From an uncultured Bacilli bacterium (lineage in GTDB: Bacteria; Bacillota_I; Bacilli_A; RF39; UBA660), in assembly GCA_944372415.1 (NCBI GenBank), contig CALVZA010000004.1, positions 1 through 38,867 of the forward strand: a DNA stretch of 38,867 nt, written 5' to 3'. Positions 16,318 to 26,408 of the stretch are shown piece after piece. The position numbers were made by a program, and so were the translations under genes. The notes under the pieces are model-generated. The model was not told the origin of the DNA, searched no databases, and worked only from the letters and a program-made list of their open reading frames with translations. Each line of letters starts with the position of its first letter. The first letter of the stretch is position 1.

Positions 16318-18037
16318 CGTCTACTCCGTCGTCTTCCATTAATCTTTTAAAGTCTACTTTACCTAATTTTGTTTTGGGTAAACCTTTTCTATAAACGAAT
16401 TTATATGGTACCATATGATGTTCTAAGTTCTTTTTACAATAGTCTTTTATTTCTTGTTTTATAAACAATCCGTGAAATCCTGGTTTTAATACTATAAATG
16501 CTTTTGGGACTTCTTTTTTATATGGATGTGGCATTCCAACAACACTACATTGTAATACTGCTGGATGTGCTTCAATTACACTTTCTACGTGAGAAGGGAA
16601 TACATTATAACCACTACAAATTATCATTCTTTTTAATCTACCTTTATAAAATATAAAACCATCTTCGTCCATACTTCCTAAATCTCCAGTATGTAACCAA
16701 ACATAACCATCTTCGTGTAATTGCAATGCATCATTAGTTTCACTTTCTTCATTTAAATAACCTAACATAAGCGCCTTTGTATGAATACATATTTCTCCTA
16801 CTTCATTGTATGGAACAATTTCTCTTGTTGATGAATTTATTATTTTTATATAATTTCCTGGTAATGGAATTCCAATTGAACCTGATTTATTAATTTCATC
16901 GTGAGCCAAGCATACTGCTGCTAACGCTTCTGATAAACCATAACCTTGTGTTATTTTAGCCTCAGAGTTATGTTCTTTTAAATATTCGTTTACTCTACTC
17001 TCTAAATTTTGTGATAGTAAGTCTCCTCCACTTATAACATATTTTACAAATGATAAATCCAAATTTTCTTCATTTTTTGAACTAAGTAATGCTTCAAAAA
17101 GAGTTGGCACTCCTAGTATGCAATTAGGTTTTGTCTTTTTAAATAATGTATCAAATTTTTTTGAATCAAATTGTGGTATTAATATTGTATAGCATCCTAT
17201 TGTAAATGGTGTATGCATTAATACACTTAAGCCAAAGCCGTGAAAGTTAGGCATAATTCCAAGACAACTGTCTCCTACATTTAATTTTTTTAAAACTGAT
17301 TTTTCCTGAATTGCTTCTAGTATAAATGCTCTGTTTTGAATTACAACATTTTTAGGTTTTCCACTTGTTCCTCCACTATGTAAAATTACAGCAGGAGTAT
17401 TTTTTCCATATTGTTTAAATTTATATTTATTTTTAGTAAGCGATTTAAACATAAATTGATTCCAACTCATATTTTTTTTATTTTTCTTATATTTTTCATA
17501 TTTGTTAATTTGTGATATTTTGTACGCCCATCTCATATAAAAATGCATTGAATTTCCTGCTGATACAAATATAACTTTATCTACTGTTGTTGAATCTATT
17601 ATATTTTTTATTTTATTATAGAACATATCTATAATTATTAAGTGCTTACTTTTAGTAGAATTAAGACTTTCTTTAATCTCTTCTTCTGCTGATAAAGGAT
17701 GTAACATATTAGCAATAGCACCTAATCTATTTAGTGCATATAATGCTATTAATGCTTCTGGAACGTTAGGTAAACATATTGTTATAATATCTCCCTTTTT
17801 TACACCTAATCTTTTAAAAGATATTGATGATTTATTTATAAATTTTATAAACTTTTTATATTTTATAGTCTTACCATAATATTTTATTGCTATATTATTA
17901 GGGTATTTTAAAGCACTACGTTTTATTTGTTCATACATTGAAATATTAGGTATTTTAATATTTAGTTCTTCATCAGTATAATATTTTTCCCAAGGTGCTG
18001 GTATCTTTTTTCTTTTATTAAATATATCAAAAAACAT
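16307..18037 (-). CDS. AMP-forming acyl-CoA/acyl-ACP synthetase
   Basis: A ligase of about 576 residues of the ANL superfamily that adenylates a carboxylate, most likely a fatty acid, and passes it to CoA or ACP. The visible core motifs run in order: the P-loop ILHSGGTSGKPKNVV, GYGLSEA, HTGDLG, the hinge GRLKRMIICSGYNVFPSHVES, and the C-terminal catalytic Lys region LPKTKLGKVDF. Length is normal. The ATG at 18037 follows a GAAAGAGTGAT site; an upstream GTG at 18046 is less likely. It is sandwiched between two PlsC paralogues, echoing the E. coli Aas acyltransferase-ligase fusion, so recycling of exogenous or released fatty acids into phospholipid is a reasonable inference. Confidence 0.9.
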   Translation of the reverse strand: MFFDIFNKRKKIPAPWEKYYTDEELNIKIPNISMYEQIKRSALKYPNNIAIKYYGKTIKYKKFIKFINKSSISFKRLGVKKGDIITICLPNVPEALIALYALNRLGAIANMLHPLSAEEEIKESLNSTKSKHLIIIDMFYNKIKNIIDSTTVDKVIFVSAGNSMHFYMRWAYKISQINKYEKYKKNKKNMSWNQFMFKSLTKNKYKFKQYGKNTPAVILHSGGTSGKPKNVVIQNRAFILEAIQEKSVLKKLNVGDSCLGIMPNFHGFGLSVLMHTPFTIGCYTILIPQFDSKKFDTLFKKTKPNCILGVPTLFEALLSSKNEENLDLSFVKYVISGGDLLSQNLESRVNEYLKEHNSEAKITQGYGLSEALAAVCLAHDEINKSGSIGIPLPGNYIKIINSSTREIVPYNEVGEICIHTKALMLGYLNEESETNDALQLHEDGYVWLHTGDLGSMDEDGFIFYKGRLKRMIICSGYNVFPSHVESVIEAHPAVLQCSVVGMPHPYKKEVPKAFIVLKPGFHGLFIKQEIKDYCKKNLEHHMVPYKFVYRKGLPKTKLGKVDFKRLMEDDGVDDDE

Positions 18038-18042
18038 AATTA

Positions 18043-18618
18043 TCACTCTTTCATATTATTAATTATATCATATAATAAATCATTTGATTTTTTTAAATCT
18101 TTACTTGCCAGAAAAGTATTACCAAAAATAATTTTTATATTTTTTTTAAATGGTGTATATTTACCAATTATCTTAAATGGTATTATTTCTGTATTTGTTT
18201 CATAAGAAAGTGTTACTGCTCCTTTTTTAAAGGGCAATAATTTGTTAGTATTCTTTTCTGTTGTTCCCTCTGGAAATATTCCTATTAATAAATCATTTTT
18301 TAAATATTCTTTTGACAAAGGTATAACACTATTATCTTTTATTTTTCTGTTAACTGGAATTAAGCCTAAATTATTAAATATTATCTTTTTTAGTCCTTGA
18401 AACAATTCTTTTTTTGCTAAAAAATGTATATGTCTTTTAGTTGAAGACATTAAGAGTAAACAGTCAAGATTATTAGTATGATTACCTGCTAATATTATTT
18501 TTTTGTTTTTAGGTATAAAGTGTTCGTTAATAATTATAGGCTTATAAATAATTTTAAATAACATAGTTATTATAGGTCTTATAATTGTATATAGTAATGT
18601 ATCTTTATATTTTTTCAT
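18043..18618 (-). CDS. 1-acyl-sn-glycerol-3-phosphate acyltransferase-like protein, second copy
   Basis: A 191-residue PlsC paralogue, first gene of the lipid operon. The HX4D motif is NHTNNLD near residues 46-52, and the second motif is FPEGTTEKN, where the usual Arg after GT is replaced by Thr. That Arg contacts the phosphate of the acceptor, so the acceptor may differ from that of the other copy. A hydrophobic N-terminal segment is present. Its TGA stop lies 5 bases before the ligase ATG. The family call is firm; acceptor specificity is open. Confidence 0.88.
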   Translation of the reverse strand: MKKYKDTLLYTIIRPIITMLFKIIYKPIIINEHFIPKNKKIILAGNHTNNLDCLLLMSSTKRHIHFLAKKELFQGLKKIIFNNLGLIPVNRKIKDNSVIPLSKEYLKNDLLIGIFPEGTTEKNTNKLLPFKKGAVTLSYETNTEIIPFKIIGKYTPFKKNIKIIFGNTFLASKDLKKSNDLLYDIINNMKE

Positions 18619-18632
18619 AATATCACAACAAA

Positions 18633-18641
18633 ATTATATCA
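18633..18641 (-). promoter_or_regulatory. Extended -10 promoter of the lipid operon
   Basis: Minus strand TGATATAAT, about 15 bases before the acyltransferase ATG at 18618; no clear -35. Confidence 0.55.
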
Positions 18642-18856
18642 AACAAATATAATTTTAAATACTATTATTATTTAATTATTTAAAAAATATATTTTAAAAT
18701 TTTATTTTTTATTTTTTCTATTTTAATAATTTTTTTTTGAAAAGTTTTTATAATACAAACAAGTACTTTATTCTAAGTGAGTATCGGTATCTATTGTTTT
18801 TAGTGTTTTTAAAATACTAATTTATTTATATTATGTTAAGTTTTGTTTTATAAGTT

Positions 18857-19279
18857 ATGATACTAAGTGTATTAATTTACTTTGTAAGTTTTATTATAAT
18901 GTTATTAGAAATTGTTATAAATATAAGAAAAGATATTATGATAAGTTTAGTGAATTTAAAGATTTTTATTATAATATATAGTAATAAATTAAATTTGTTA
19001 GATTATATTATTATAAAAGAAAAGCATGATATATTAAAATTAGATTTTAATAGCCAAAGAATTATTATTTTATATTATTTTTATAATTATAATTTTAGAA
19101 AAATAAGTTATATATTAAATTTAAGTTATTGTCATACTTTAAAGTGTAAAAAAAATGCCTTAATTTTATTAAAAGACATTTTAAATAATTTTAATTATAA
19201 TTTTTTAATTAAGTTTTTTATTCTACATTTTTTAATGATTCTATCATATCTATTTTTTTTAAGTTATGATGATTTATAA
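18857..19279 (+). CDS. Doubtful ORF with a sigma-70 region-4-like segment
   Basis: A 140-residue frame in an otherwise empty, very AT-rich stretch. Residues about 67-114 line up by eye with region 4 of ECF sigma factors: spaced Arg, IILYYF, an HTH-like KISYILNLS, then LK and AL..LKDIL. Regions on both sides are hydrophobic (about 1-22 and 117-136) and no region 2 is seen, so it is not a normal sigma factor. No ribosome site precedes the ATG, and the last 62 bases overlap the end of the permease gene on the other strand. It could be a decayed sigma factor, an odd membrane-bound regulator, or chance. The region 18642-18856 upstream holds nothing else I can support. Confidence 0.35.
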   Translation: MILSVLIYFVSFIIMLLEIVINIRKDIMISLVNLKIFIIIYSNKLNLLDYIIIKEKHDILKLDFNSQRIIILYYFYNYNFRKISYILNLSYCHTLKCKKNALILLKDILNNFNYNFLIKFFILHFLMILSYLFFLSYDDL

Positions 19280-21668
19280 TATTTATTATTATTGTAAATA
19301 TTATAGTTATTAAACTTGAGATTATATAACTTAATAATTTAATTCCTTTTGTATACATTAGAGTATCTTGTTCACAGGTTGATATCATAAATTGTGTTAA
19401 ATAATAACCTAATATTAAACCAATAGGAATTCCTAGTGCAGTTAGTATAATGTTTTCTTTAGTTATATAGTCGTCTACTTCTTTATCATAAAAACCTAAA
19501 ACTTTTAGTGTTGCAATTTCTCTTTGCCTTTCACAAATGTTAATATTTGATAAGTTATATAATACTACAAATGCAAGTATAGCGGCTGCAATTATTAAAA
19601 TTATTACAACAGAATTTAAAGAGTCCATCATATCTAGTACTGAGTTTATTATATCGTCTGTAATAATTATATTAGTTATTTCTTTATTACTTAATATTTC
19701 TTTATTAAATTTATCTATTTTTTTGTTATCTTTTTTATCAAATGTTAAGAATAATACATTAGTATTATAGTTTTTAAATATGTTATTATATGTTTCTTTA
19801 TTTATGTAAACATATAAGTCTATATAATTTTCAACTATATTTGAGACTTTAATTTTTTGTTGTACATCATTACTATTTGAAATAATTATTTCGTCATCTT
19901 TTTCTATTTCTAGTAATTTGGCAAGTTTTTCTGAAATAACTATTTCATTATTTTTTAGTTGTATTTCTTCTTTTGTTTTTGTATCTATTAATGATATAAC
20001 ATTTTTTAATTTATTTTGATTTTCTGGAACTATCATTGTTGCTTCTTTTTTTATAGAGTTATTTTTTAAAGTTATAGTTGATATGTTTCCTTCTACTAAA
20101 TGGTTTACGTTATCAATTGATTTTATTTTGCTAATTAATTCTTGGTTATCTTCTTTTATGTTTATCATTTCATTATATTTAAATATTTTATTAAATTGAT
20201 ACTCAGCTATATCTTGCATAGAATCTTTTAACCCAAAACCAGATAGTATTAATGCTGTACACCCTGCTATACCAATTATTGTTGCTAATACTCTACTTTT
20301 ATATCTAAATATATTTCTAATTACTATTTTATTTGAAAATTTAATTTTTCTCCATATAAATGGAATGTGTTCTAATAGTAATCTTTTTGCTTTTTTTGGA
20401 GCCTTTGGTCTCATTAGAATTGCAGGAGCATCTTTTAAGTTTTTATATGCTACGAATATAGCAGTTCCGCAAATACAAATTATACTTGCTATTAGACCTA
20501 GAAGTCCTGATAGTAAATCAAATGATATTATAAATTCAGGAATATTAAATAATGTTTTATATATACTCCAAATGATATTTGGAAAGAAGAATACGCAGAA
20601 TATGAAACCTAGTACTCCTCCTATTACAGTTGCTAATATAGAATATAAGAAGTAATTCATACAAATACTATTATTAGAAAATCCTAATGCTTTTAATGTT
20701 CCATTTTCGCTTCTATCTTCTTCAACCATTCTCAACATTGAAATTAAACTAACTAATATTGCTATTATAAAGAAAACTAATGGAAATATATTACTAATTT
20801 TATTCATATTAGTACTTGCGTCTATTATTTCGTTATAAGCAGATATATTAGTTCTATCAAATATATACCATTTTGGTCTAGTTAATGTACTTTCGTCTAT
20901 TGATAAGTTATAAAGTTTTGCATAATCAAAATAGTCTTTATAAAGTTCTTGGTATCTTTCTTCTTCTCTTATATTTTGTATTTTTTTAATTTCGTCTTTT
21001 GCATCTTCTACTAAGTCTTTATATTCTTTAGACGAAGTTTTTAAATCGTTATCATTAATTGTAACATATATAGAATTATAATAGTCTTGTGCTAATGTGT
21101 CTTTGTAAACGTATATATAGTAACTGATTTTTCCATCTCCTAGTGTTGTACTTTCGCGTGTTAATGAAAAATATAAAGGACTTACAACAGTTCCAACAAT
21201 TTTATAAGATTTTTCTTTGATTTTAATAAAGTCTCCTATTTTTAAATAGTTTTCTGTTAGTAATTTTTCTTCAACAACTATTTCGTTTTTAGATTTTGGT
21301 AAATTTCCGTCTAACAGTGTTGGCGTATTTATCTTATCATTATATTCTATTATTTTTGCTACTAAAGATTCTTTATTTAAATCTATAAATTCATCAGTAT
21401 ATTTAACACCATATACTCCATTTATTAAATCAGATTTTTTTATTCCTTTAATATCATTATCAGTAAGTCCTAAATTTGAAACTATTTCTATATCGTATGT
21501 ATTAGATTTATCATAGAAATTATCTACTGTATTTAGTATTGCAGGACCTGCAGCACCTATTCCTGCATAAAAGCCTACTCCTAGGAACGATAAGAATAGC
21601 AACGAAATAAATCTTTTATAATTTTTTTTAGTTTTTCTAATTATATTTAATAATAATTTATTTTTCAT
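19218..21668 (-). CDS. FtsX-like ABC transporter permease (MacB/SalY type)
   Basis: A permease of about 816 residues with the duplicated FtsX layout: TM1 near residue 25, an extracellular domain of about 240 residues rich in Lys, Asp and Asn, and a three-helix FtsX block near 285-405. A fourth helix near 455-475 follows, then a second extracellular domain and a final FtsX block (three helices) in the last 130 residues. Such proteins couple ATP hydrolysis to extracellular work, such as peptide antibiotic export or sensing, or lipoprotein transfer. The ATG at 21668 directly follows the stop of the ATPase gene. No two-component system of the BceRS type is nearby, so the substrate is open. Confidence 0.88.
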   Translation of the reverse strand: MKNKLLLNIIRKTKKNYKRFISLLFLSFLGVGFYAGIGAAGPAILNTVDNFYDKSNTYDIEIVSNLGLTDNDIKGIKKSDLINGVYGVKYTDEFIDLNKESLVAKIIEYNDKINTPTLLDGNLPKSKNEIVVEEKLLTENYLKIGDFIKIKEKSYKIVGTVVSPLYFSLTRESTTLGDGKISYYIYVYKDTLAQDYYNSIYVTINDNDLKTSSKEYKDLVEDAKDEIKKIQNIREEERYQELYKDYFDYAKLYNLSIDESTLTRPKWYIFDRTNISAYNEIIDASTNMNKISNIFPLVFFIIAILVSLISMLRMVEEDRSENGTLKALGFSNNSICMNYFLYSILATVIGGVLGFIFCVFFFPNIIWSIYKTLFNIPEFIISFDLLSGLLGLIASIICICGTAIFVAYKNLKDAPAILMRPKAPKKAKRLLLEHIPFIWRKIKFSNKIVIRNIFRYKSRVLATIIGIAGCTALILSGFGLKDSMQDIAEYQFNKIFKYNEMINIKEDNQELISKIKSIDNVNHLVEGNISTITLKNNSIKKEATMIVPENQNKLKNVISLIDTKTKEEIQLKNNEIVISEKLAKLLEIEKDDEIIISNSNDVQQKIKVSNIVENYIDLYVYINKETYNNIFKNYNTNVLFLTFDKKDNKKIDKFNKEILSNKEITNIIITDDIINSVLDMMDSLNSVVIILIIAAAILAFVVLYNLSNINICERQREIATLKVLGFYDKEVDDYITKENIILTALGIPIGLILGYYLTQFMISTCEQDTLMYTKGIKLLSYIISSLITIIFTIIINIINHHNLKKIDMIESLKNVE

Positions 21669-21670
21669 TT

Positions 21671-22372
21671 TTACCACTCGATTTCATCAATAGACATAGG
21701 TTTTTTATTAATAATTATATCTTCTACGCTTCCATTTTTAAATTTTATTACTTTGTCTGCCATTTGTGCTATCGCTTGATTATGTGTAATTATAACTACA
21801 GTCATTTTATCTTTTCTGGCTGTATTTTCTAGTAATTTTAGTATTTGTTTACCTGTTTTATAGTCTAGTGCTCCAGTCGGTTCATCACATAGAAGAAGTT
21901 TAGGGTTTTTAGCAATGGCTCTAGCGATAGCGACACGTTGTTGTTCTCCTCCAGAAAGCTGTGCAGGAAAATTATCTTGTCTGTTTTTTAATCCAACGTG
22001 TTCTAGAGTTTCAGAAGGATTTAGGTGATTTGGACATAATTGTACTGCAAGTTCTACATTTTCTAAAGCTGTTAAGTTTCCTATTAGATTATAAAATTGA
22101 AACACAAATCCTATATCATTTCTTCTATATTTTATCAATTCTGTTTTATTCAATTTTTCTATTTCTTTACCGTCTACAATAACACTGCCACTTGTTAGGC
22201 TATCTATTCCTCCAAGTATATTTAATGTAGTTGTTTTTCCTGCTCCACTAGGACCTAGTATAACAACAAGTTCTTCTTTTTCTATTTGGAAACTAGTATT
22301 AGTTAATGCTTTAATTTTAGTTTCTCCCATATCATAAATTTTATTAACATTTTTAAATTCTAAATAAGCCAT
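21671..22372 (-). CDS. ABC transporter ATPase, MacB/LolD type
   Basis: A 233-residue nucleotide-binding subunit. Walker [10 protein letters not shown] lies near residue 40, the Q-loop VFQFYNLI near 90, the signature [15 protein letters not shown] near 139, and Walker [13 protein letters not shown] near 159, with the switch His in VIITHNQ. The LDEPTGALD wording and close pairing with an FtsX-type permease place it in the MacB/LolD/BceA group. GGAGG precedes the ATG. The pair forms a two-gene operon with coupled translation. Confidence 0.93.
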   Translation of the reverse strand: MAYLEFKNVNKIYDMGETKIKALTNTSFQIEKEELVVILGPSGAGKTTTLNILGGIDSLTSGSVIVDGKEIEKLNKTELIKYRRNDIGFVFQFYNLIGNLTALENVELAVQLCPNHLNPSETLEHVGLKNRQDNFPAQLSGGEQQRVAIARAIAKNPKLLLCDEPTGALDYKTGKQILKLLENTARKDKMTVVIITHNQAIAQMADKVIKFKNGSVEDIIINKKPMSIDEIEW

Positions 22373-22438
22373 TTAAAAACCTCCGTTTGTATTGTTTTTA
22401 AATTAATTTTAGTTTATGAAATATTATTTTTATTTGTT

Positions 22439-25078
22439 TTACTTTTTTAATTTAATTTTTTTATATATTTCCATTATTAAAATTATTATTGTTGATATTA
22501 AGAATAATTTTATTATATCTATAAATGGAACTGTATGTGTTTTTAAAAATTCAGATAAAATTGGTACTTCCATTACTATCATTTGTAATAATATTGCTCC
22601 TATTATTGTCATTATAATTAATGGATTATTTAATTTCATTTTGAATATTGATTGTTCTTCGCTTCTACAATTTAGTACGTGCATATTTTGTAGGAATACC
22701 ATAAGTATCATTATATAACCTCTTGCAAGATGAATTTCAATATGTGCTATATTAATTAAGTAATACCATACTATGAAAACTATACCACCGATAGATAACC
22801 CTGCAATTAAAACTTCTTTTAATAGGTTTTTATCGAATATTGATTCTTTTGTACTTCGTGGTTTTTCTTTCATAAATCTTGGTTCTGTTTTTTCAAATGA
22901 TAGCGCAAAATCTTGGAGTCCGTCTGTAACTATATTTAACCATAGAAGTTGTATTGCAACTAAAGGCATTGGTAAATTTAGAACTATTGACATTATAAAG
23001 AAAAATACTTCTGCAAGACCGCAAGATAATAATAGTTCACTTACTTTTCTTATGTTTGCATAAGCAGTTCTACCTTCTTCTATGCCACTTACAATTGATG
23101 AGAAGTTATCATCTAAAACTATCATATCTGCTGTTTCTTTGGCAACATCAGTACCACTTCCCATAGCAATACCAATATTTGCACTTTTAATGGCCGGTGC
23201 ATCATTTACTCCGTCACCAGTAACTGCTACAAATTCACCTTGTCTTTTTAATGATTCAATAATTGCTAATTTATCCATAGGAGTTACTCTTGCAAATACT
23301 CTTTTTGTACTAATAAATTTATCAAATTCTTTTAAAGAGCGATTCAAATATTCATTTATCTCTTTACCAGTAGTAACTTCAAAATCACTTTTTACTAATT
23401 TTAAATCTCTTGCAATTTTATTTGCAGTCAGAGGATGATCTCCTGTTATCATATAAACTTTTATTCCTGCATTTTGACATTTTTTTATAGCATTTGATGC
23501 CTCATTACGTATAGGATCTATAAATGCTACTAAACCTTTTATCGTTAAACCATATAAATCTTCTGGATTATATGTTTCTTTTTTTGTGTATTTTTCTTGG
23601 ATTCCATCAGCAATTGCTATTACTCTATAACCGTCTTTTGCTAATAATTCGTTTTGTTCTATTAATTTTTCTTTATCTAATTTAATTTTTTTATTATCTA
23701 TTTCCATATATTTTGAAAATTCTAGTACTTTTTCTAGTGAGCCTTTAACTGTACAATGAGTAAAGTTTTCGTATTCATAAAAAACTGCTGAATATTTATT
23801 TTGTGATTCGTAAGGAATTATATCTAATATTTTTATATTATTTTTATTTACTTTTGCTTTATATGCAAGTGCTAAGAAAGCAATATCAATTGAATCTCCG
23901 TAACTAACCCAATTTCCATTTGTATATTCTAATCCAGCTTCATTATTGATTAATCCTAATAATGCAATTTCTTTTGCTTTACTAATATCTTTTGTAGATG
24001 TAATATCTCCTTTATCGTCATAACCAATTCCGCTAATATTAAATTCGGTTCCGTCTGCTAATAGTATTTTTTTTGCTGTTTGTTTATTTATAGTAAGTGT
24101 ACCTGTTTTATCACTTGCTATTACTGTACAACTACCTAGACTTTCAACAGAATTAAGTTTTTTAACAATTACGTTTTTCTTTGCCATTTTATTAGAAGCA
24201 ATTGTAAGTGCCATAGTTAATGCTAATGGCAAACCTTCAGGCATAGCAGAAACTGATATTGCAATAACTGATAAAAATATTTCTGTTCCAGGTACATTTT
24301 TTAAATATAATATTATTGAAATTATTATACCAATAATAATTATTAATACGCTTATTTGATTTGAAAATTTATTCATACGTATTGCAAGTGGAGATGCTTC
24401 ATCTTTACTATTTGTAACTTTATCAGCAATTTTTCCAATTTCTGTATCTATTCCTGTTGATACTACTATACCTACTCCTCTTCCAGTTGTAACGTTACTA
24501 CCTGCAAAAGCCATATTTTTTCTTTCGGATAATTCTAAATTTTCGTTTAATACTTCCGAAGTCTTAGTAATACTTATACTTTCTCCAGTTAAAACAGATT
24601 CATCTATTTGTAAATTATGATGTTCTATTAATCTTAAATCTGCACTAACTTGATCTCCTGATTCTAATAAAACTATATCTCCTATAACTAAATTACTAGA
24701 ATCTATTTCTATTTCTTTATTATCTCTTATTGCTCTAACTTTATCTTTTATTAATTTTTCTAAACTTTCTGCTGTTTTTTCTGCTTTCCATTCTTGAATA
24801 GTTCCTAATACTAAATCGACTAATATAATAAAAATTATTGCTATGGCATCTATTATTTCATTTATTAAAAAGGAAAAAATAACGGTTACTATTAGAAGTA
24901 ATATAATAGGATCTTTAAGTTCATTAAATATTAGTTTAAAAATACTATCTTTCTTTTTTTTAGGAATTACATTAAGTCCATATTTTTTTAATCTATCACC
25001 GGCCTCTTTTGTTGTTAAACCGGAAATAGATGTTTTAAATTTTTTTAGTAATTCTTTTTCTGTTAAAGTCCAATTCAT
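22439..25078 (-). CDS. P-type Ca2+-transporting ATPase (type II)
   Basis: An 879-residue cation pump that uses ATP to expel Ca2+ across the membrane. It has the N-terminal cation-ATPase domain, TGES at residues 164-167, the membrane PEGL motif at 280-283 in helix M4, the phosphorylated Asp D323 in DKTGTLT, KGSLEKVL in the nucleotide domain, the hinge TGDGVNDAPAIKSANIG, and six C-terminal helices. Length and motif spacing match SERCA/PMCA-like bacterial pumps (YloB/PacL). AAGGAATAAAC precedes the ATG. It appears to be a single-gene unit, followed by 66 bases before the ABC ATPase gene on the same strand. Confidence 0.93.
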   Translation of the reverse strand: MNWTLTEKELLKKFKTSISGLTTKEAGDRLKKYGLNVIPKKKKDSIFKLIFNELKDPIILLLIVTVIFSFLINEIIDAIAIIFIILVDLVLGTIQEWKAEKTAESLEKLIKDKVRAIRDNKEIEIDSSNLVIGDIVLLESGDQVSADLRLIEHHNLQIDESVLTGESISITKTSEVLNENLELSERKNMAFAGSNVTTGRGVGIVVSTGIDTEIGKIADKVTNSKDEASPLAIRMNKFSNQISVLIIIIGIIISIILYLKNVPGTEIFLSVIAISVSAMPEGLPLALTMALTIASNKMAKKNVIVKKLNSVESLGSCTVIASDKTGTLTINKQTAKKILLADGTEFNISGIGYDDKGDITSTKDISKAKEIALLGLINNEAGLEYTNGNWVSYGDSIDIAFLALAYKAKVNKNNIKILDIIPYESQNKYSAVFYEYENFTHCTVKGSLEKVLEFSKYMEIDNKKIKLDKEKLIEQNELLAKDGYRVIAIADGIQEKYTKKETYNPEDLYGLTIKGLVAFIDPIRNEASNAIKKCQNAGIKVYMITGDHPLTANKIARDLKLVKSDFEVTTGKEINEYLNRSLKEFDKFISTKRVFARVTPMDKLAIIESLKRQGEFVAVTGDGVNDAPAIKSANIGIAMGSGTDVAKETADMIVLDDNFSSIVSGIEEGRTAYANIRKVSELLLSCGLAEVFFFIMSIVLNLPMPLVAIQLLWLNIVTDGLQDFALSFEKTEPRFMKEKPRSTKESIFDKNLLKEVLIAGLSIGGIVFIVWYYLINIAHIEIHLARGYIMILMVFLQNMHVLNCRSEEQSIFKMKLNNPLIIMTIIGAILLQMIVMEVPILSEFLKTHTVPFIDIIKLFLISTIIILIMEIYKKIKLKK

Positions 25079-25411
25079 AGTAAAAGTTTATTCCTTTCTC
25101 TAAATTTTAGATATTTAAATAATATAGTTATTATTTAAGATATCATTCTTTTTATTTATATATTTATATTATATCAAATATTTAGATTAATAAAAGAAAA
25201 CTTTTTTATATTTATATAAAAGGAGGTGTTAAACATAGCCTAATAAATAAAAATTGGAATTAAATTGATTATAAATTAAATTATTTACATATTGTTGCTA
25301 AAGTAAGGCGTTATAATACAATGAATAATGTTTCATTTAAGATTAACCTAAAATTAGTTATAAAGTATAATGTAACTTTATAAAAAAAGAAATCAAATTA
25401 ATTTTTTAAAT
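25079..25411. other. Gene-free stretch with an orphan Shine-Dalgarno site
   Basis: No gene is supported. The plus strand carries a full AGGAGGTG at 25221-25228 but no ATG, GTG or TTG at a usable distance, and the frame after ATA closes at once. A 20-codon ATG frame at 25321 has TATAAT just upstream but no ribosome site. TTATAAAGT/ACTTTATAA near 25356-25383 makes a hairpin without a T run. Probably remnants of a lost gene. Confidence 0.4.
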
Positions 25412-26296
25412 CTAAATAATTTCTATTAATTCGTAATCTCTTGAACCAAAGTCAAGTAGACTTGCCGCTTCTATAGTATGTATTCCATTTTGACGTTCAA
25501 TTCTTTTAATAAGATGATTTTTCCCTGGATCTGTAGAATTGTAAACTAAATCTATACATGCTTGATCTATTGCAATAGGGTCTGTACTTATTAAAATACC
25601 AACATCTTTCATACAAGGATCTTCTGCTTTACTGCAACAGTCACAATCAACTGATAGGTTTGCCATAATATTTATATATACTATTTTATTTTTAAAATAA
25701 TTATGAACACTTTCTGCTGCGTCTGCCATTGCTTCTAGAAATTTATCTTGCTCTGGCAAGTTATCCCATAGTGTAAATTGATCTAGTGTTAATCCAGCAG
25801 AATGTATCCAAGCCTTTCCTCTTGATGAGGCACAACCAATTGATAATTGTTTTAAGGCACCTCCATAACCTCCCATTGGGTGTCCTTTAAAATGTGATAT
25901 TACTAACATAGAGTCATAGTTAACTATATTTTTTCCTAAATAATTTTCTTTTAAAATTTTGCCATTAGGTATATCTAAAACTAAATCTGGTTCTTCTGCA
26001 TCTAATAAATCTACTTTAAAATATTTTGTCCATTCGTGATCATTTAATAGTTGTTTATGTTTTTCAGTAGTGTTTCTTGCACCAGCGTACGCTGTATTAC
26101 ATTCAACAACAGTTCCATTAACATATTCGATAATTTCTTTTAAGAACTCGGGGTGTAGGTAATTTTGATTTCCTTTTTCTCCAGAATGAACTTTTACTGC
26201 TACATTTCCACTTAGTTTTACTCCTAGTAAATCATATAATTTAATTAAATTGTTTGAAGTTATATTTTTAGTAAAGTATACTTTAGATTTGTTCAT
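25412..26296 (-). CDS. DUF362 domain protein
   Basis: A 294-residue member of the DUF362 family, whose members often carry iron-sulfur clusters and whose function is unknown. Hallmarks visible are VISHFKGHPMGGYGGALKQLSIGCASSRGK cut near residues 135-164 (the conserved HFKGH...GGALKN-like block) and the cysteine cluster DCDCC...C near 219-228. After that cluster comes VGILISTDPIAIDQACIDLV, the usual C-terminal signature. No ferredoxin-type CxxCxxCxxxC domain is fused. It is soluble. GAAAGGATGAT precedes the ATG. It lies in the same direction as, but separated from, the tRNA-Arg terminator and stands alone. Confidence 0.85.
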   Translation of the reverse strand: MNKSKVYFTKNITSNNLIKLYDLLGVKLSGNVAVKVHSGEKGNQNYLHPEFLKEIIEYVNGTVVECNTAYAGARNTTEKHKQLLNDHEWTKYFKVDLLDAEEPDLVLDIPNGKILKENYLGKNIVNYDSMLVISHFKGHPMGGYGGALKQLSIGCASSRGKAWIHSAGLTLDQFTLWDNLPEQDKFLEAMADAAESVHNYFKNKIVYINIMANLSVDCDCCSKAEDPCMKDVGILISTDPIAIDQACIDLVYNSTDPGKNHLIKRIERQNGIHTIEAASLLDFGSRDYELIEII

Positions 26297-26374
26297 ATAA
26301 TCATCCTTTCGTATTTATTATATCACTTATACACATTTATATAAAAGTGAATTAATTAATATGACAAATAAATT

Positions 26375-26395
26375 AAAAAGCCCGTATTTTCGGAC
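26375..26395 (-). terminator. Terminator of tRNA-Arg
   Basis: Minus strand stem GTCCG/CGGGC with loop AAAATA followed by TTTTT, about 14 bases past the tRNA 3' end. Confidence 0.75.
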
Positions 26396-26408
26396 TAAAT
26401 TAACAATA

